From NCBI GenBank assembly GCA_025353305.1, contig JANXQX010000330.1, positions 1 to 12,808 of the forward strand: a stretch of DNA of 12,808 nt, given 5' to 3'. The notes beneath the pieces are model-generated. The model searched no databases, was not told the DNA's origin, and worked only from the letters and a program-made list of their open reading frames with translations. A program made the position numbers and the translations under genes. Source of the stretch: Holophagaceae bacterium. Its GTDB lineage: Bacteria; Acidobacteriota; Holophagae; Holophagales; Holophagaceae. Below, in pieces: positions 6,448-12,738 of the stretch (position 1 is its first letter; each line of letters begins with the position of its first letter).

Positions 6448-9400
6448 TCAGCTCATGGAAAGCGGCTGATTCAGCTTCATCCACACCCTCAGCGCTTCGC
6501 TGGCGCTCCAGGCCTGGGCATCACAGCCCCTCTGCCGGTGGGGAGCATCGCCGTCCAGGATCTCCGGCAGTTGGCCCAGGCAGCCCTCCCCCAGGAGCCG
6601 TCCGAGGCCGCCGAGCTGAGCCCGGGCCGCGGCCGACGCCAGGGGATCGAACTCCCAGGCCACGGCCAGAGCTTCGCAGTAGAGGGGAAGCCACCAGACC
6701 CATGCGGTTCCGTTGTGGTAGGCGGGTTTCCGTTGGGTGTCTTCATCCCCCTGGTAATGGCCCCAGTAGGGATGAATCGGATCATTGAGAAGCTTCCCAT
6801 CGGCGGCACGGAGGGGTCGGGGCGGATCCGCAGGCAGGGGGGCCAGACTGCGAAGCGCCCCCGGAACCAGCAGGTGGCTGGTGGCCGCATCCACCATGCG
6901 CCGGGCCCGGAGGCCTGTCACGCAGCCCAAGGTGATCGCGAGGAGTTGATTGGGCCGAAGGCGCCCGTCCCGTGTGGCACTGGCGGCTGGAACCCCATCG
7001 GGGGCTTCCAGCACATCGGCGAACCAACCCGCGTCCTCGATCCAGAAGCGCTCGAGACTCGCCTGGGCTTTTTCGGCCAATCCGTTCCAACCATTTTGTT
7101 CGCCGGGTTCGTTCAACTGAGCGAGCTGGCGCAGCAGGCGGATCCATAGAACCTGGATCTCAATTGGGTAGCCTTCCCGCGGCGTGCAGGCCGGGTAGCC
7201 GGTATCCATCCAGGTATGGCGGGCCGGGCTGAAGACCAAGCCCGATTCCGGATCCATGCGTACGCCGGCCTCGGTGCCCGAGAGATGGTTTCGCCCCAGG
7301 GAGATGAGCACCTCACGAAGGGTTCTTCCATCCGGAAGGATCGCTTCATAAAAGCCCTGCCCCGAGGCTGCGGCAGTCTCTTCGCAGGCCAGTGCGAACC
7401 AAAGCGGCGCATCCGAAGTGACCCGGTCCCCTCCGGAGCCCAGACGGTTGGGCAGGCTGCCTTGCCGTTCCTCGGCAGCCAGGGTGAGCAGTGTACTGCG
7501 GGCCTCGGCGAGCATGCCCCCGGCCACCAGCCCCCGCGCCACCACAGCCGCATCCCGGCCCCAATCCAGGAACCAGGGGAAGCCCGCGATGACCGTCTGC
7601 CCTTCACCGCGGACCGCCAGAAAAGCCCGGGTGGCCTGCCGCAGCCGGTTCTCGAAACCTTCTTGGGAGGGAGGCCCCCACATTGGTGAGGGGGGATCTT
7701 CAGGCCCCGCGCAAACCGTCAGGGTAAGGGCTCCCCCCGCCGCCAGCGGCAACTCGAACCATCCGGGGCTCCAGGCATCGCCACGGTTCCGCTGGCCACG
7801 CTCCCCCTCCAAGGGGTGCGCCACGCCGAGACACCATTCGGGCTCTTGATGGTAGGCGCCGCCATCCACCCAGGCTCGGAGAAGGCGGTCGGGCGCTGGC
7901 TGGAAGGTGAAACCGGGACGATCTTCCAAGGCCCTGGCGTTGGCGTTCCAGTGCCGGTCCAAATCCGGTGAAACTTCAGTTTCCTGATGGAAGGAACGGT
8001 CCTCCAGGTCCAATCGCACGGTGAGGCTCACCTTGGCTTCCCAAAGGATTTCTCCCGCTTGGGGCCGACCGAAACGGAGTATCACGGCGTTTCGGTCCTG
8101 GACCATGTCAGCTTGCATCCACAACCGCAACCGTCGGCCATCCCCTGCATTCACCAGGAAGGTCCAGGATGCTGGTGGACCTGGTTCCAGGGATTCCAGG
8201 GAGGTTGCGTCCAACGCGGTAAGAAAACCATCGACATTCACCCAGACCCGGATGCGTTTAGCGAGCACCTGCCTATCGCAGGGATCACGGGGATCCAGAT
8301 TGGCGCCCAGGAGGCAGTCGTACTTGGAAATTACCTGACCCAGGTCCGCTGGAATCCGGGCCATGGCTCCACGGCCGTTGGTGAGAAGCACCAACCCTTT
8401 CTGCACGATCAGGGCTCGGGTCGGTTCTGCTCCGAGAAATCGGATCTTGGCTTTCTCTCTGTGGAATGGTTCCACCGAGGGCAGGAATTCCAAGTCGAAA
8501 ACGTCTTCATGAAGCCCGGTCCGCGGTGGGTACGCCGCAACATGACCACCCAACACCGGGACGGATTGTGCGTGCCACTCGGTGCTGCCGCCTCGCATCG
8601 TGAGCCTGAAGGGTTCCGGATCCCGGAAGAGCACCCAGTGGCCCGGCGGGACCGGCAGCACACGTTTCAGGTCAGCTGCTTCCCAAAGCTGGACCACAGG
8701 ATAGTGCCCGGCGTCCATGGCGTCTTCCAAGACACCTAAAAGATCCGTTTCCAGATCCTCCTCCTTTACCCTTGCCATCGAGCCGAGGAAGGCCAGGGGA
8801 TCCCGGGCCACCAAGGCGCCCAGGGTACGCCAGTCGCAGGGCCCAAGGCATTCCGAAGGGAAGGCGAAGTCCAACTGCTGCAGGGCCCAGGCGGATTGAG
8901 CCCGAACGCGCCGGTAGGCCTCCCCGGCCAGGCCCTTGGGCATAGGTGATTCTGCCAGGCAAAAGGCATCGCCTGGACCCAGATCCACCTGGGAACAGTC
9001 TTCCATGGAATGTCTAGGAGGCAAGGCCTGTCCCAGCAGGTCTGTGGTGCATGCGTTCAACAGGAGCCGATCTTCGTGGTGGAGAATCAGTGAAGTGGAA
9101 TGCTCCGGGTCCAGATTGACCAGCACCAGACAGCGGTCCATTCCCTCGTTGGAAATGCGTTCCAGGGCAAGCACCTGGGATCCATCCGGGCTCAGGCGGC
9201 GCAGCCTCGCGCCATCGAAGAAACAGGGGTGCTCCGCCAGCAGGTTCGCCAGATGGCCCAACTCAGCGACGAGGTTGGGTTCGTGGCCCCAGGACAAATC
9301 GCTGCGGCCATGGACATCAATCCGCTCCTCCGCCAGCCATTCCACGCCGGACGTGTAACCAAAGGCTCCACATCCGCTGGTCAGGGCACACAATCGGTTG

Positions 9401-10692
9401 CGCATGAGGGACCAGGTGGCACCCTTCTCGGCCAGGCGCGGATTGTCGTGGGTTTCGCTGTAGTGCACCAGGGAACCCAGGCGGTCCGTTTGCCGGAAAA
9501 CATGGTCCAGGTACGCGGAACCCTGCTGACCATCGTAGTTCTGGAACAGCTCGGAGTAGGCCCACTGCATGCCCCCCTCGCCGAGCAGGCTTTCGGTCAG
9601 CTCCCAAGCGCCGCCAAGGCCTTCCAGCAGGAAGACCGAATCAGGGAAATGCTCCCGCACGCGCGCCTGGATGTACTGCCAGGCCCCGAGAGGCACCATG
9701 TAGCCCGCGTCGCAGCGAAAGCCGTCCACGCCGCGCCGGCACCACACAAGCAGTGCTTCCGCGAGGAGGTCCCATAGGTGCGGATGGGTGTCCTCCAGTT
9801 CCACCAGATCGCCCCACACCACACCCCAGGCGCCAGGGTTCTTGAAGCTTCCATCGGCTTCCCGGCGGAACCATCCGGGATGCTGCTCCATCAAGCGCGA
9901 TCCCCAACCCGTGTGATGCACGACGAGATCAAGGAAGACCATTCCTTTCTTGGCATGCACCGCATCCGCCAGTTCCTGGAACTGGTCTTCGGCGGTGGTG
10001 CGGCCATCGAATGAAACCAGCGCCGGATCGATGGCGGTGAGGTCCTGGGTCGCGTAGGGACTTCCGAACTGCCCGAAGCGTGCATAGGTGGTGGGCGTGG
10101 GAGCCATCGGCAGCAGGTGCAGGATACGGCACCCTAGGGATCCGAAAATGTGAGGGATCTGGGCCGTCAGATCCCGCAGCTTTCCTGAGGGAGGGATGGC
10201 GGTCCAACCCTCCTGCTCCAGAAGTTTCGAAGCCCTTTCCTCAGTGAAGTCTCGGGACGGAACCGTTCCGAAGAGTCTCGGAAAGGCGCAATAAATGACA
10301 TTGGCGCTGCGCAGTTTGTCGGGGTTCACCGAGAGGCCGAAATCGCTGCCTTCGGGCCAATGCTGGCGCCCTTCCGGATCCACGCAGTAGGCCTTGGCAC
10401 GGAAATGGCCAACCTCCGTCAAGGCTAGATCCAGGAACCAGGCGCCGTCCTTTCCCCTCAGGGGGATATCCCTCCAGGAGGCGCCCGCAAAGGTGCGTGG
10501 CTCACGCGACACGACGCCGGCCAGGGCGATCACCTCTGCCCGGGCACATGCCGCACGGGTGAGATTGGTCCGCAAAAAAGCCTTCCAACCCAAGGATCCC
10601 GCGGCGGGATGGGTCAACCGCACTTGAAGCCGATCCCCCACGAACCCCACCGAATGGGTGCCGGGAGCGGGTTCCATGACGGGACGGAGCAC
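6448..10692 (-). CDS. Fused GH13 alpha-amylase-type / GH133 amylo-1,6-glucosidase protein (probable bifunctional glycogen debranching enzyme)
   Basis: Probably removes glycogen branches by glucan transfer plus 1,6-glucosidase action in the cytoplasm; no signal peptide or membrane segment is seen. The 1414 residues read as four parts. About 1-125 is a beta-rich N-terminus. About 130-580 is a GH13 barrel with DLVVHHTG (255-262), GVDGFRCDAGY (nucleophile Asp328), FLLEGLGG (acid Glu357) and HYSETHDNPR (Asp416). About 590-1000 is a linker and beta-sandwich containing VLLTNGRGAMARI, like the TNG-GG-A motif of debranching-enzyme N-domains. About 1010-1410 is an alpha/alpha barrel with FPWFLDWGRD (1038-1047), TSDAPLWF, HTWMDTGYP (Asp1163), RLRPNQLLAI, AYHNGTAWVWWLPLY and QAWSASEALR (Glu1399), all GH133 hallmarks. 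The GTG at 10692 is preferred over ATG 10677 because GAGG sits 5 nt before it. The start abuts a heptamer array. Exact activities are inferred from family. Confidence 0.88.
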   Translation of the reverse strand: MLRPVMEPAPGTHSVGFVGDRLQVRLTHPAAGSLGWKAFLRTNLTRAACARAEVIALAGVVSREPRTFAGASWRDIPLRGKDGAWFLDLALTEVGHFRAKAYCVDPEGRQHWPEGSDFGLSVNPDKLRSANVIYCAFPRLFGTVPSRDFTEERASKLLEQEGWTAIPPSGKLRDLTAQIPHIFGSLGCRILHLLPMAPTPTTYARFGQFGSPYATQDLTAIDPALVSFDGRTTAEDQFQELADAVHAKKGMVFLDLVVHHTGWGSRLMEQHPGWFRREADGSFKNPGAWGVVWGDLVELEDTHPHLWDLLAEALLVWCRRGVDGFRCDAGYMVPLGAWQYIQARVREHFPDSVFLLEGLGGAWELTESLLGEGGMQWAYSELFQNYDGQQGSAYLDHVFRQTDRLGSLVHYSETHDNPRLAEKGATWSLMRNRLCALTSGCGAFGYTSGVEWLAEERIDVHGRSDLSWGHEPNLVAELGHLANLLAEHPCFFDGARLRRLSPDGSQVLALERISNEGMDRCLVLVNLDPEHSTSLILHHEDRLLLNACTTDLLGQALPPRHSMEDCSQVDLGPGDAFCLAESPMPKGLAGEAYRRVRAQSAWALQQLDFAFPSECLGPCDWRTLGALVARDPLAFLGSMARVKEEDLETDLLGVLEDAMDAGHYPVVQLWEAADLKRVLPVPPGHWVLFRDPEPFRLTMRGGSTEWHAQSVPVLGGHVAAYPPRTGLHEDVFDLEFLPSVEPFHREKAKIRFLGAEPTRALIVQKGLVLLTNGRGAMARIPADLGQVISKYDCLLGANLDPRDPCDRQVLAKRIRVWVNVDGFLTALDATSLESLEPGPPASWTFLVNAGDGRRLRLWMQADMVQDRNAVILRFGRPQAGEILWEAKVSLTVRLDLEDRSFHQETEVSPDLDRHWNANARALEDRPGFTFQPAPDRLLRAWVDGGAYHQEPEWCLGVAHPLEGERGQRNRGDAWSPGWFELPLAAGGALTLTVCAGPEDPPSPMWGPPSQEGFENRLRQATRAFLAVRGEGQTVIAGFPWFLDWGRDAAVVARGLVAGGMLAEARSTLLTLAAEERQGSLPNRLGSGGDRVTSDAPLWFALACEETAAASGQGFYEAILPDGRTLREVLISLGRNHLSGTEAGVRMDPESGLVFSPARHTWMDTGYPACTPREGYPIEIQVLWIRLLRQLAQLNEPGEQNGWNGLAEKAQASLERFWIEDAGWFADVLEAPDGVPAASATRDGRLRPNQLLAITLGCVTGLRARRMVDAATSHLLVPGALRSLAPLPADPPRPLRAADGKLLNDPIHPYWGHYQGDEDTQRKPAYHNGTAWVWWLPLYCEALAVAWEFDPLASAAARAQLGGLGRLLGEGCLGQLPEILDGDAPHRQRGCDAQAWSASEALRVWMKLNQPLSMS

Positions 10693-10697
10693 GAAGA

Positions 10698-10701
10698 CCT
10701 C
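10698..10701 (-). promoter_or_regulatory. Ribosome binding site deciding the GTG start of the debranching gene
   Basis: Minus-strand GAGG at 10701-10698 is 5 nt from GTG 10692 but 20 nt from the in-frame ATG at 10677, which has no purine run of its own. It lies directly at the edge of the tandem heptamer array. Confidence 0.6.
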
Positions 10702-10702
10702 G

Positions 10703-10856
10703 GTGGGCGGTGGGCGGTTGGCGGTGGGCTGTGGGCTGTGGGCGGTGGGCTGTGGGCGGTGGGCTGTGGGCGGTGGGCTGTGGGCGGTGGGCTGTGGGCG
10801 GTGGGCGGTGGGCTGTGGGCGGTGGGCGGTGGGCTGTGGGCGGTGGGCTGTGGGCT
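10703..10856 (+). repeat. Tandem array of 22 G-rich heptamers (GTGGGCG / GTGGGCT)
   Basis: Exactly 22 consecutive 7-bp units without gaps (154 bases). Twenty-one are GTGGGCG or GTGGGCT, and one, the third, is GTTGGCG. The two forms mostly alternate, so the array also has a 14-bp period. GGG recurs every 7 nt on the plus strand with 4-nt loops, a canonical G-quadruplex pattern many times over; the complement is C-rich. It forms the upstream flank of the minus-strand debranching gene. Reading frames through it (PTAHRPQ-type or WAVGGGL-type strings) are artefacts of the stop-free unit. Confidence 0.95.
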
Positions 10857-10885
10857 AAAAGGAGCACACCTCTTTTGCCTACAGC
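10847..10885. repeat. Hairpin at the array end joining forward and inverted heptamers
   Basis: The left arm 10847-10862 (GCTGTGGGCTAAAAGG) pairs with 10869-10885 (CCTCTTTTGCCTACAGC) around a 6-nt AGCACA loop, with small bulges. It marks the point where heptamer orientation flips. Confidence 0.6.
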
Positions 10886-10904
10886 CTACCGCCTACCGCC
10901 TACC
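10877..10904 (-). repeat. Four inverted heptamers (GCCTACA, then three GCCTACC)
   Basis: One GCCTACA unit and three GCCTACC units run tandemly from 10877 to 10904. Their reverse complement, GGTAGGC, differs from the main array's GGTGGGC by one base. Confidence 0.7.
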
Positions 10905-10942
10905 GCCAAACTAAAACCGTCTACCACCAAACTAAAAGGGAG

Positions 10943-10976
10943 GTGGGCCAAATGCATCGCACATCTTTTGGCCCAC
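10943..10976. repeat. Perfect 10-bp inverted repeat with 14-nt loop
   Basis: GTGGGCCAAA (10943-10952) and TTTGGCCCAC (10967-10976) are exact reverse complements, built around one forward and one inverted heptamer core. No T-run follows, so it is not a standard terminator. Confidence 0.7.
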
Positions 10977-11015
10977 AGCCTACCGCCCACAGCCAACAAT
11001 AATGGGCAGTGGGCA
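10971..11015. repeat. Second block of inverted heptamers followed by two forward units
   Basis: GCCCACA, GCCTACC, GCCCACA and GCCAACA (10971-10998) are four units in inverted orientation. After three bases come ATGGGCA and GTGGGCA (11002-11015) in forward orientation. With the upstream blocks the order is 22 forward, 4 inverted, 1 forward, 4 inverted, 2 forward. Confidence 0.65.
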
Positions 11016-11050
11016 CATTAATTCAGTAACGGCCCCATAGCCGGGAGAAG

Positions 11051-11094
11051 TTGACATAAGGCAACGATCGCGGGCCATGAGCCGAACCTATACT
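11051..11094 (+). promoter_or_regulatory. Possible promoter elements upstream of the HD-GYP gene
   Basis: A perfect TTGACA at 11051-11056 and a good -10-like TATACT at 11089-11094 are both present, but they are 32 bp apart, too far to be one promoter. The TTGACA has only GCCATG at the correct spacing. TATACT alone would start RNA near 11101, ten bases before the AGGAG of the small ORF. Which, if either, is used is undecided. Confidence 0.3.
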
Positions 11095-11119
11095 GGGACA
11101 CTTCTCCTCAGGAGTCCCC

Positions 11120-11194
11120 ATGGCGGTCGGGGCGGTGCCTGCCTTCAACGCGACCCCAGCCCCGGTGCCTTCCAGCCAGATGCATTGCCCTTGA
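11120..11194 (+). CDS. Possible 24-residue leader peptide upstream of the HD-GYP gene
   Basis: ATG at 11120 is preceded by a strong AGGAG (11110-11114) at 5-nt spacing and opens a 24-codon frame starting MAVGAVPAFNATPAPVPSS and ending in TGA at 11194. The HD-GYP ATG follows 27 nt later in the same frame with its own GAGG. The peptide is Ala/Pro rich, with no signal peptide or transmembrane segment, and I recognise no family. A GGGAC/GTCCC hairpin (11095-11099 with 11114-11118) would enclose its ribosome site if the transcript starts upstream of it. It could be a regulatory leader, a small protein or chance. Confidence 0.35.
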   Translation: MAVGAVPAFNATPAPVPSSQMHCP

Positions 11195-11221
11195 ACCCGT
11201 CCTCCTAATCGAGGAATCGAG

Positions 11222-12358
11222 ATGACCACCGATACGATCTTCCAGCACCAGGACGAACTTGCCGGCCTGAACGGAGTCCAACCCCTCCGCGAGCGCGTGG
11301 GGGAGCTGCACCGGATCATCCAGGCCCGATACTCCTTCGTGGCCCGAGTGGCCGTGGCGCTCGTGGATGAAGACACCCAGACCTTGAAGACCTACCTGCA
11401 CAGCAGCGGGAAGGATAACCCGCTGCCCAACTACGAGGCTTCACTGGAAGCAGCGCCATCCCTCCAGGAAACGCTCCACCTGCGGAGCCCGCGAGTGGTG
11501 AATGATCTTTCTCTCTTTCGGGACGGGAAGCATGCCCACACCCAGCGGATCTGGGAGGAGGGCTACCGTGCGAGCTACGCCCTGCCCATTCTCAAGGAGT
11601 CCCGGCTGGTGGCCTTCGTTTTTTTCAATTCCCGGGAGAAGGACTGTTTCAAACCAGAGGTGCTGCAGGATCTGGATCTCTTCGGGCACCTCATCGGCCA
11701 GATGGTCTACGAGGAGCAAAACAAATACAGGATCCTTCTGGCGGCCTTGCGCACGGCCATCCAGATGATCCACCAGCGCGACCCGGAGCTGGGCGGGCAC
11801 CTGGAGCGCATGGCCCACTTCTCCCGTATCATCGCCCGGCACCTGAACGGCCTCGGGCTCTACGCCTTCACCGATGAGATGGTGGAGTGCATCTTCCAGT
11901 TCGCTCCGCTCCATGACGTGGGGAAGATCGGGATCCCGGACCGGGTGCTGATGAAGGCCGGCAGGCTGGACCAGGAAGAAAAGGCCCTGATGCGCACGCA
12001 CACGTCCATGGGGCGCCAACTGGTTGACAACATTACGAAGAGCTTTGGGATCGCGTCCACGGAACAGATCGGCCTCCTCCGGTCCGTGACGGAGTTGCAT
12101 CACGAAGCCATGGATGGAAGCGGTTACCCGAAAAGCCTGCATGGAGATGAAATCCCCATCGCAGCCCGGATCATCGCGGTGGCCGATGTTTTTGACGCGC
12201 TCACCAGCGATCGGCCCTACAAGCGGGCCTGGAGCAACGATGACGCTTTCGACTACCTGATCCGGCAGGGGGAAAGCACCCTGGATCTGGATTGCATCGA
12301 CGCCATGATCCTGAACCGCACGGCTGTGGAACACATCCAGGCTGTCTTCCGGGACTGA
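11222..12358 (+). CDS. GAF domain / HD-GYP domain protein, probable cyclic-di-GMP phosphodiesterase
   Basis: Probably hydrolyses the second messenger cyclic-di-GMP in response to a signal sensed by its N-terminal domain. Of 378 residues, about 20-165 form a GAF-like sensor (RYSFVARVAVALVDED, YRASYALPILKESRLVAFVFFNS). A helical linker follows (MVYEEQNKYRILLAAL), then an HD-GYP domain from about 175 to 370. Metal and catalytic motifs are intact: GGHLERMAHFS (His193), FAPLHDVGKIGIPD (His231-Asp232), MRTHTSMG (His260), ELHHEAMDGSGYP (His293-His294 and Asp298-Pro303) and ADVFDALTSDRPYK (321-334). The common HHE-WDG-GYP has Met in place of Trp. There is no receiver domain, signal peptide or membrane segment, so it should be a soluble one-component enzyme. 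The start at 11222 has GAGG 7 nt upstream and follows an in-frame stop. It is transcribed away from the debranching gene; no partner gene is visible. Confidence 0.93.
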   Translation: MTTDTIFQHQDELAGLNGVQPLRERVGELHRIIQARYSFVARVAVALVDEDTQTLKTYLHSSGKDNPLPNYEASLEAAPSLQETLHLRSPRVVNDLSLFRDGKHAHTQRIWEEGYRASYALPILKESRLVAFVFFNSREKDCFKPEVLQDLDLFGHLIGQMVYEEQNKYRILLAALRTAIQMIHQRDPELGGHLERMAHFSRIIARHLNGLGLYAFTDEMVECIFQFAPLHDVGKIGIPDRVLMKAGRLDQEEKALMRTHTSMGRQLVDNITKSFGIASTEQIGLLRSVTELHHEAMDGSGYPKSLHGDEIPIAARIIAVADVFDALTSDRPYKRAWSNDDAFDYLIRQGESTLDLDCIDAMILNRTAVEHIQAVFRD

Positions 12359-12383
12359 TGCCAATTTGCAGTCGAAAGATTGG

Positions 12384-12420
12384 GAACCACAGATTTCACA
12401 GATTCCACAGATTCCACAGG
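12384..12420 (+). repeat. CACAGATT period-9 repeat (forward arm)
   Basis: Four successive units, CCACAGATT, TCACAGATT, CCACAGATT and CCACAGG, begin 28 bases after the HD-GYP stop. A degenerate reverse-complement copy lies at 12591-12632. Confidence 0.75.
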
Positions 12421-12424
12421 TGCC

Positions 12425-12541
12425 AGCTTCGCGGTTGGAATTCAGACGGCCCGGCGGCGGCCTCACGCGTTAGTGTGATCCGCCCCGGGGCGCCTGAATT
12501 TGCGGGCCTGGGGCCCGCAGGCGCTACGCGCCCCGCGAAGC
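12425..12541. repeat. GC-rich palindromic element, copy A
   Basis: The element is bounded by GCTTCGCG (12426-12433) and its exact complement CGCGAAGC (12534-12541), with GAATTCAG and CTGAATTT as a second inner pair. It is centred on a GCGG...CTCACGC / GTGTGATCCGC arm pair. The right half carries two extra small hairpins, GCGGGCC-TGG-GGCCCGC (12502-12518) and GGCGC-TAC-GCGCC (12520-12532). Its first 59 bases match copy B at 49 positions. It resembles a REP/MITE-like non-autonomous element. Confidence 0.65.
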
Positions 12542-12590
12542 GATTTTGAGCTCAGGTCAACTGTGATCGGGAGTGTTGTTTCGACCTTCT

Positions 12591-12632
12591 GATCACTAAT
12601 CGGTGTGAATCCGTGTTGATCTGTGGATGAAT
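12591..12632 (-). repeat. CACAGATT-type repeat (inverted arm)
   Basis: On the minus strand this reads CCACAGATC, AACACGGATT, CACACCGATT, then AGTGATC. It is a period-10 degenerate relative of 12384-12420 in opposite orientation. Together the two arms bracket palindromic element A. Confidence 0.6.
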
Positions 12633-12649
12633 TTTTGATCTTTTTAATC

Positions 12650-12681
12650 GCAACTTGGTATAAGGCCTGATACCAAGTTGC
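12650..12681. repeat. Perfect 12-bp inverted repeat with 8-nt loop
   Basis: GCAACTTGGTAT (12650-12661) and ATACCAAGTTGC (12670-12681) are exact complements around AAGGCCTG. T-rich DNA precedes it on the plus strand and A-rich follows, which is the wrong polarity for an intrinsic terminator on either strand. Confidence 0.75.
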
Positions 12682-12691
12682 ATTCAAAGAA

Positions 12692-12722
12692 ATAGAACCA
12701 CCAAGACACAAAGGGCACAAAG
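12692..12722 (+). repeat. CACAAAG-type repeat preceding palindromic element B
   Basis: The stretch reads AGAACCACCAAGACACAAAG, then GGCACAAAGAG. It is a forward-orientation member of the family seen at 561-652, lying 17 bases before palindromic copy B, much as 12384-12420 precedes copy A. Confidence 0.65.
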
Positions 12723-12738
12723 AGACTCGTCATGTGCG

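Noticed and set aside
8936..9777. Plus-strand ORFs opposite the debranching gene (for example 9100-9777)
   Set aside because: High-GC antisense shadows of well-conserved GH13 motifs.
10703..11015. CRISPR array
   Set aside because: Seven-base contiguous units with no unique spacers; no cas genes nearby.
10502..11021. ORFs running through the heptamer array in several frames (WAVGGGL or PTAHRPQ repeats)
   Set aside because: The 7-bp unit has no stop in any frame, so these are translation artefacts and not repeat proteins.
11441..12466. Minus-strand 341-codon ORF opposite the HD-GYP gene
   Set aside because: Antisense shadow; all motifs are on the plus strand.
12463..12720. Minus-strand 85-codon ORF in the terminal repeat region
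   Set aside because: It crosses three different repeat elements and has no ribosome site or known content.
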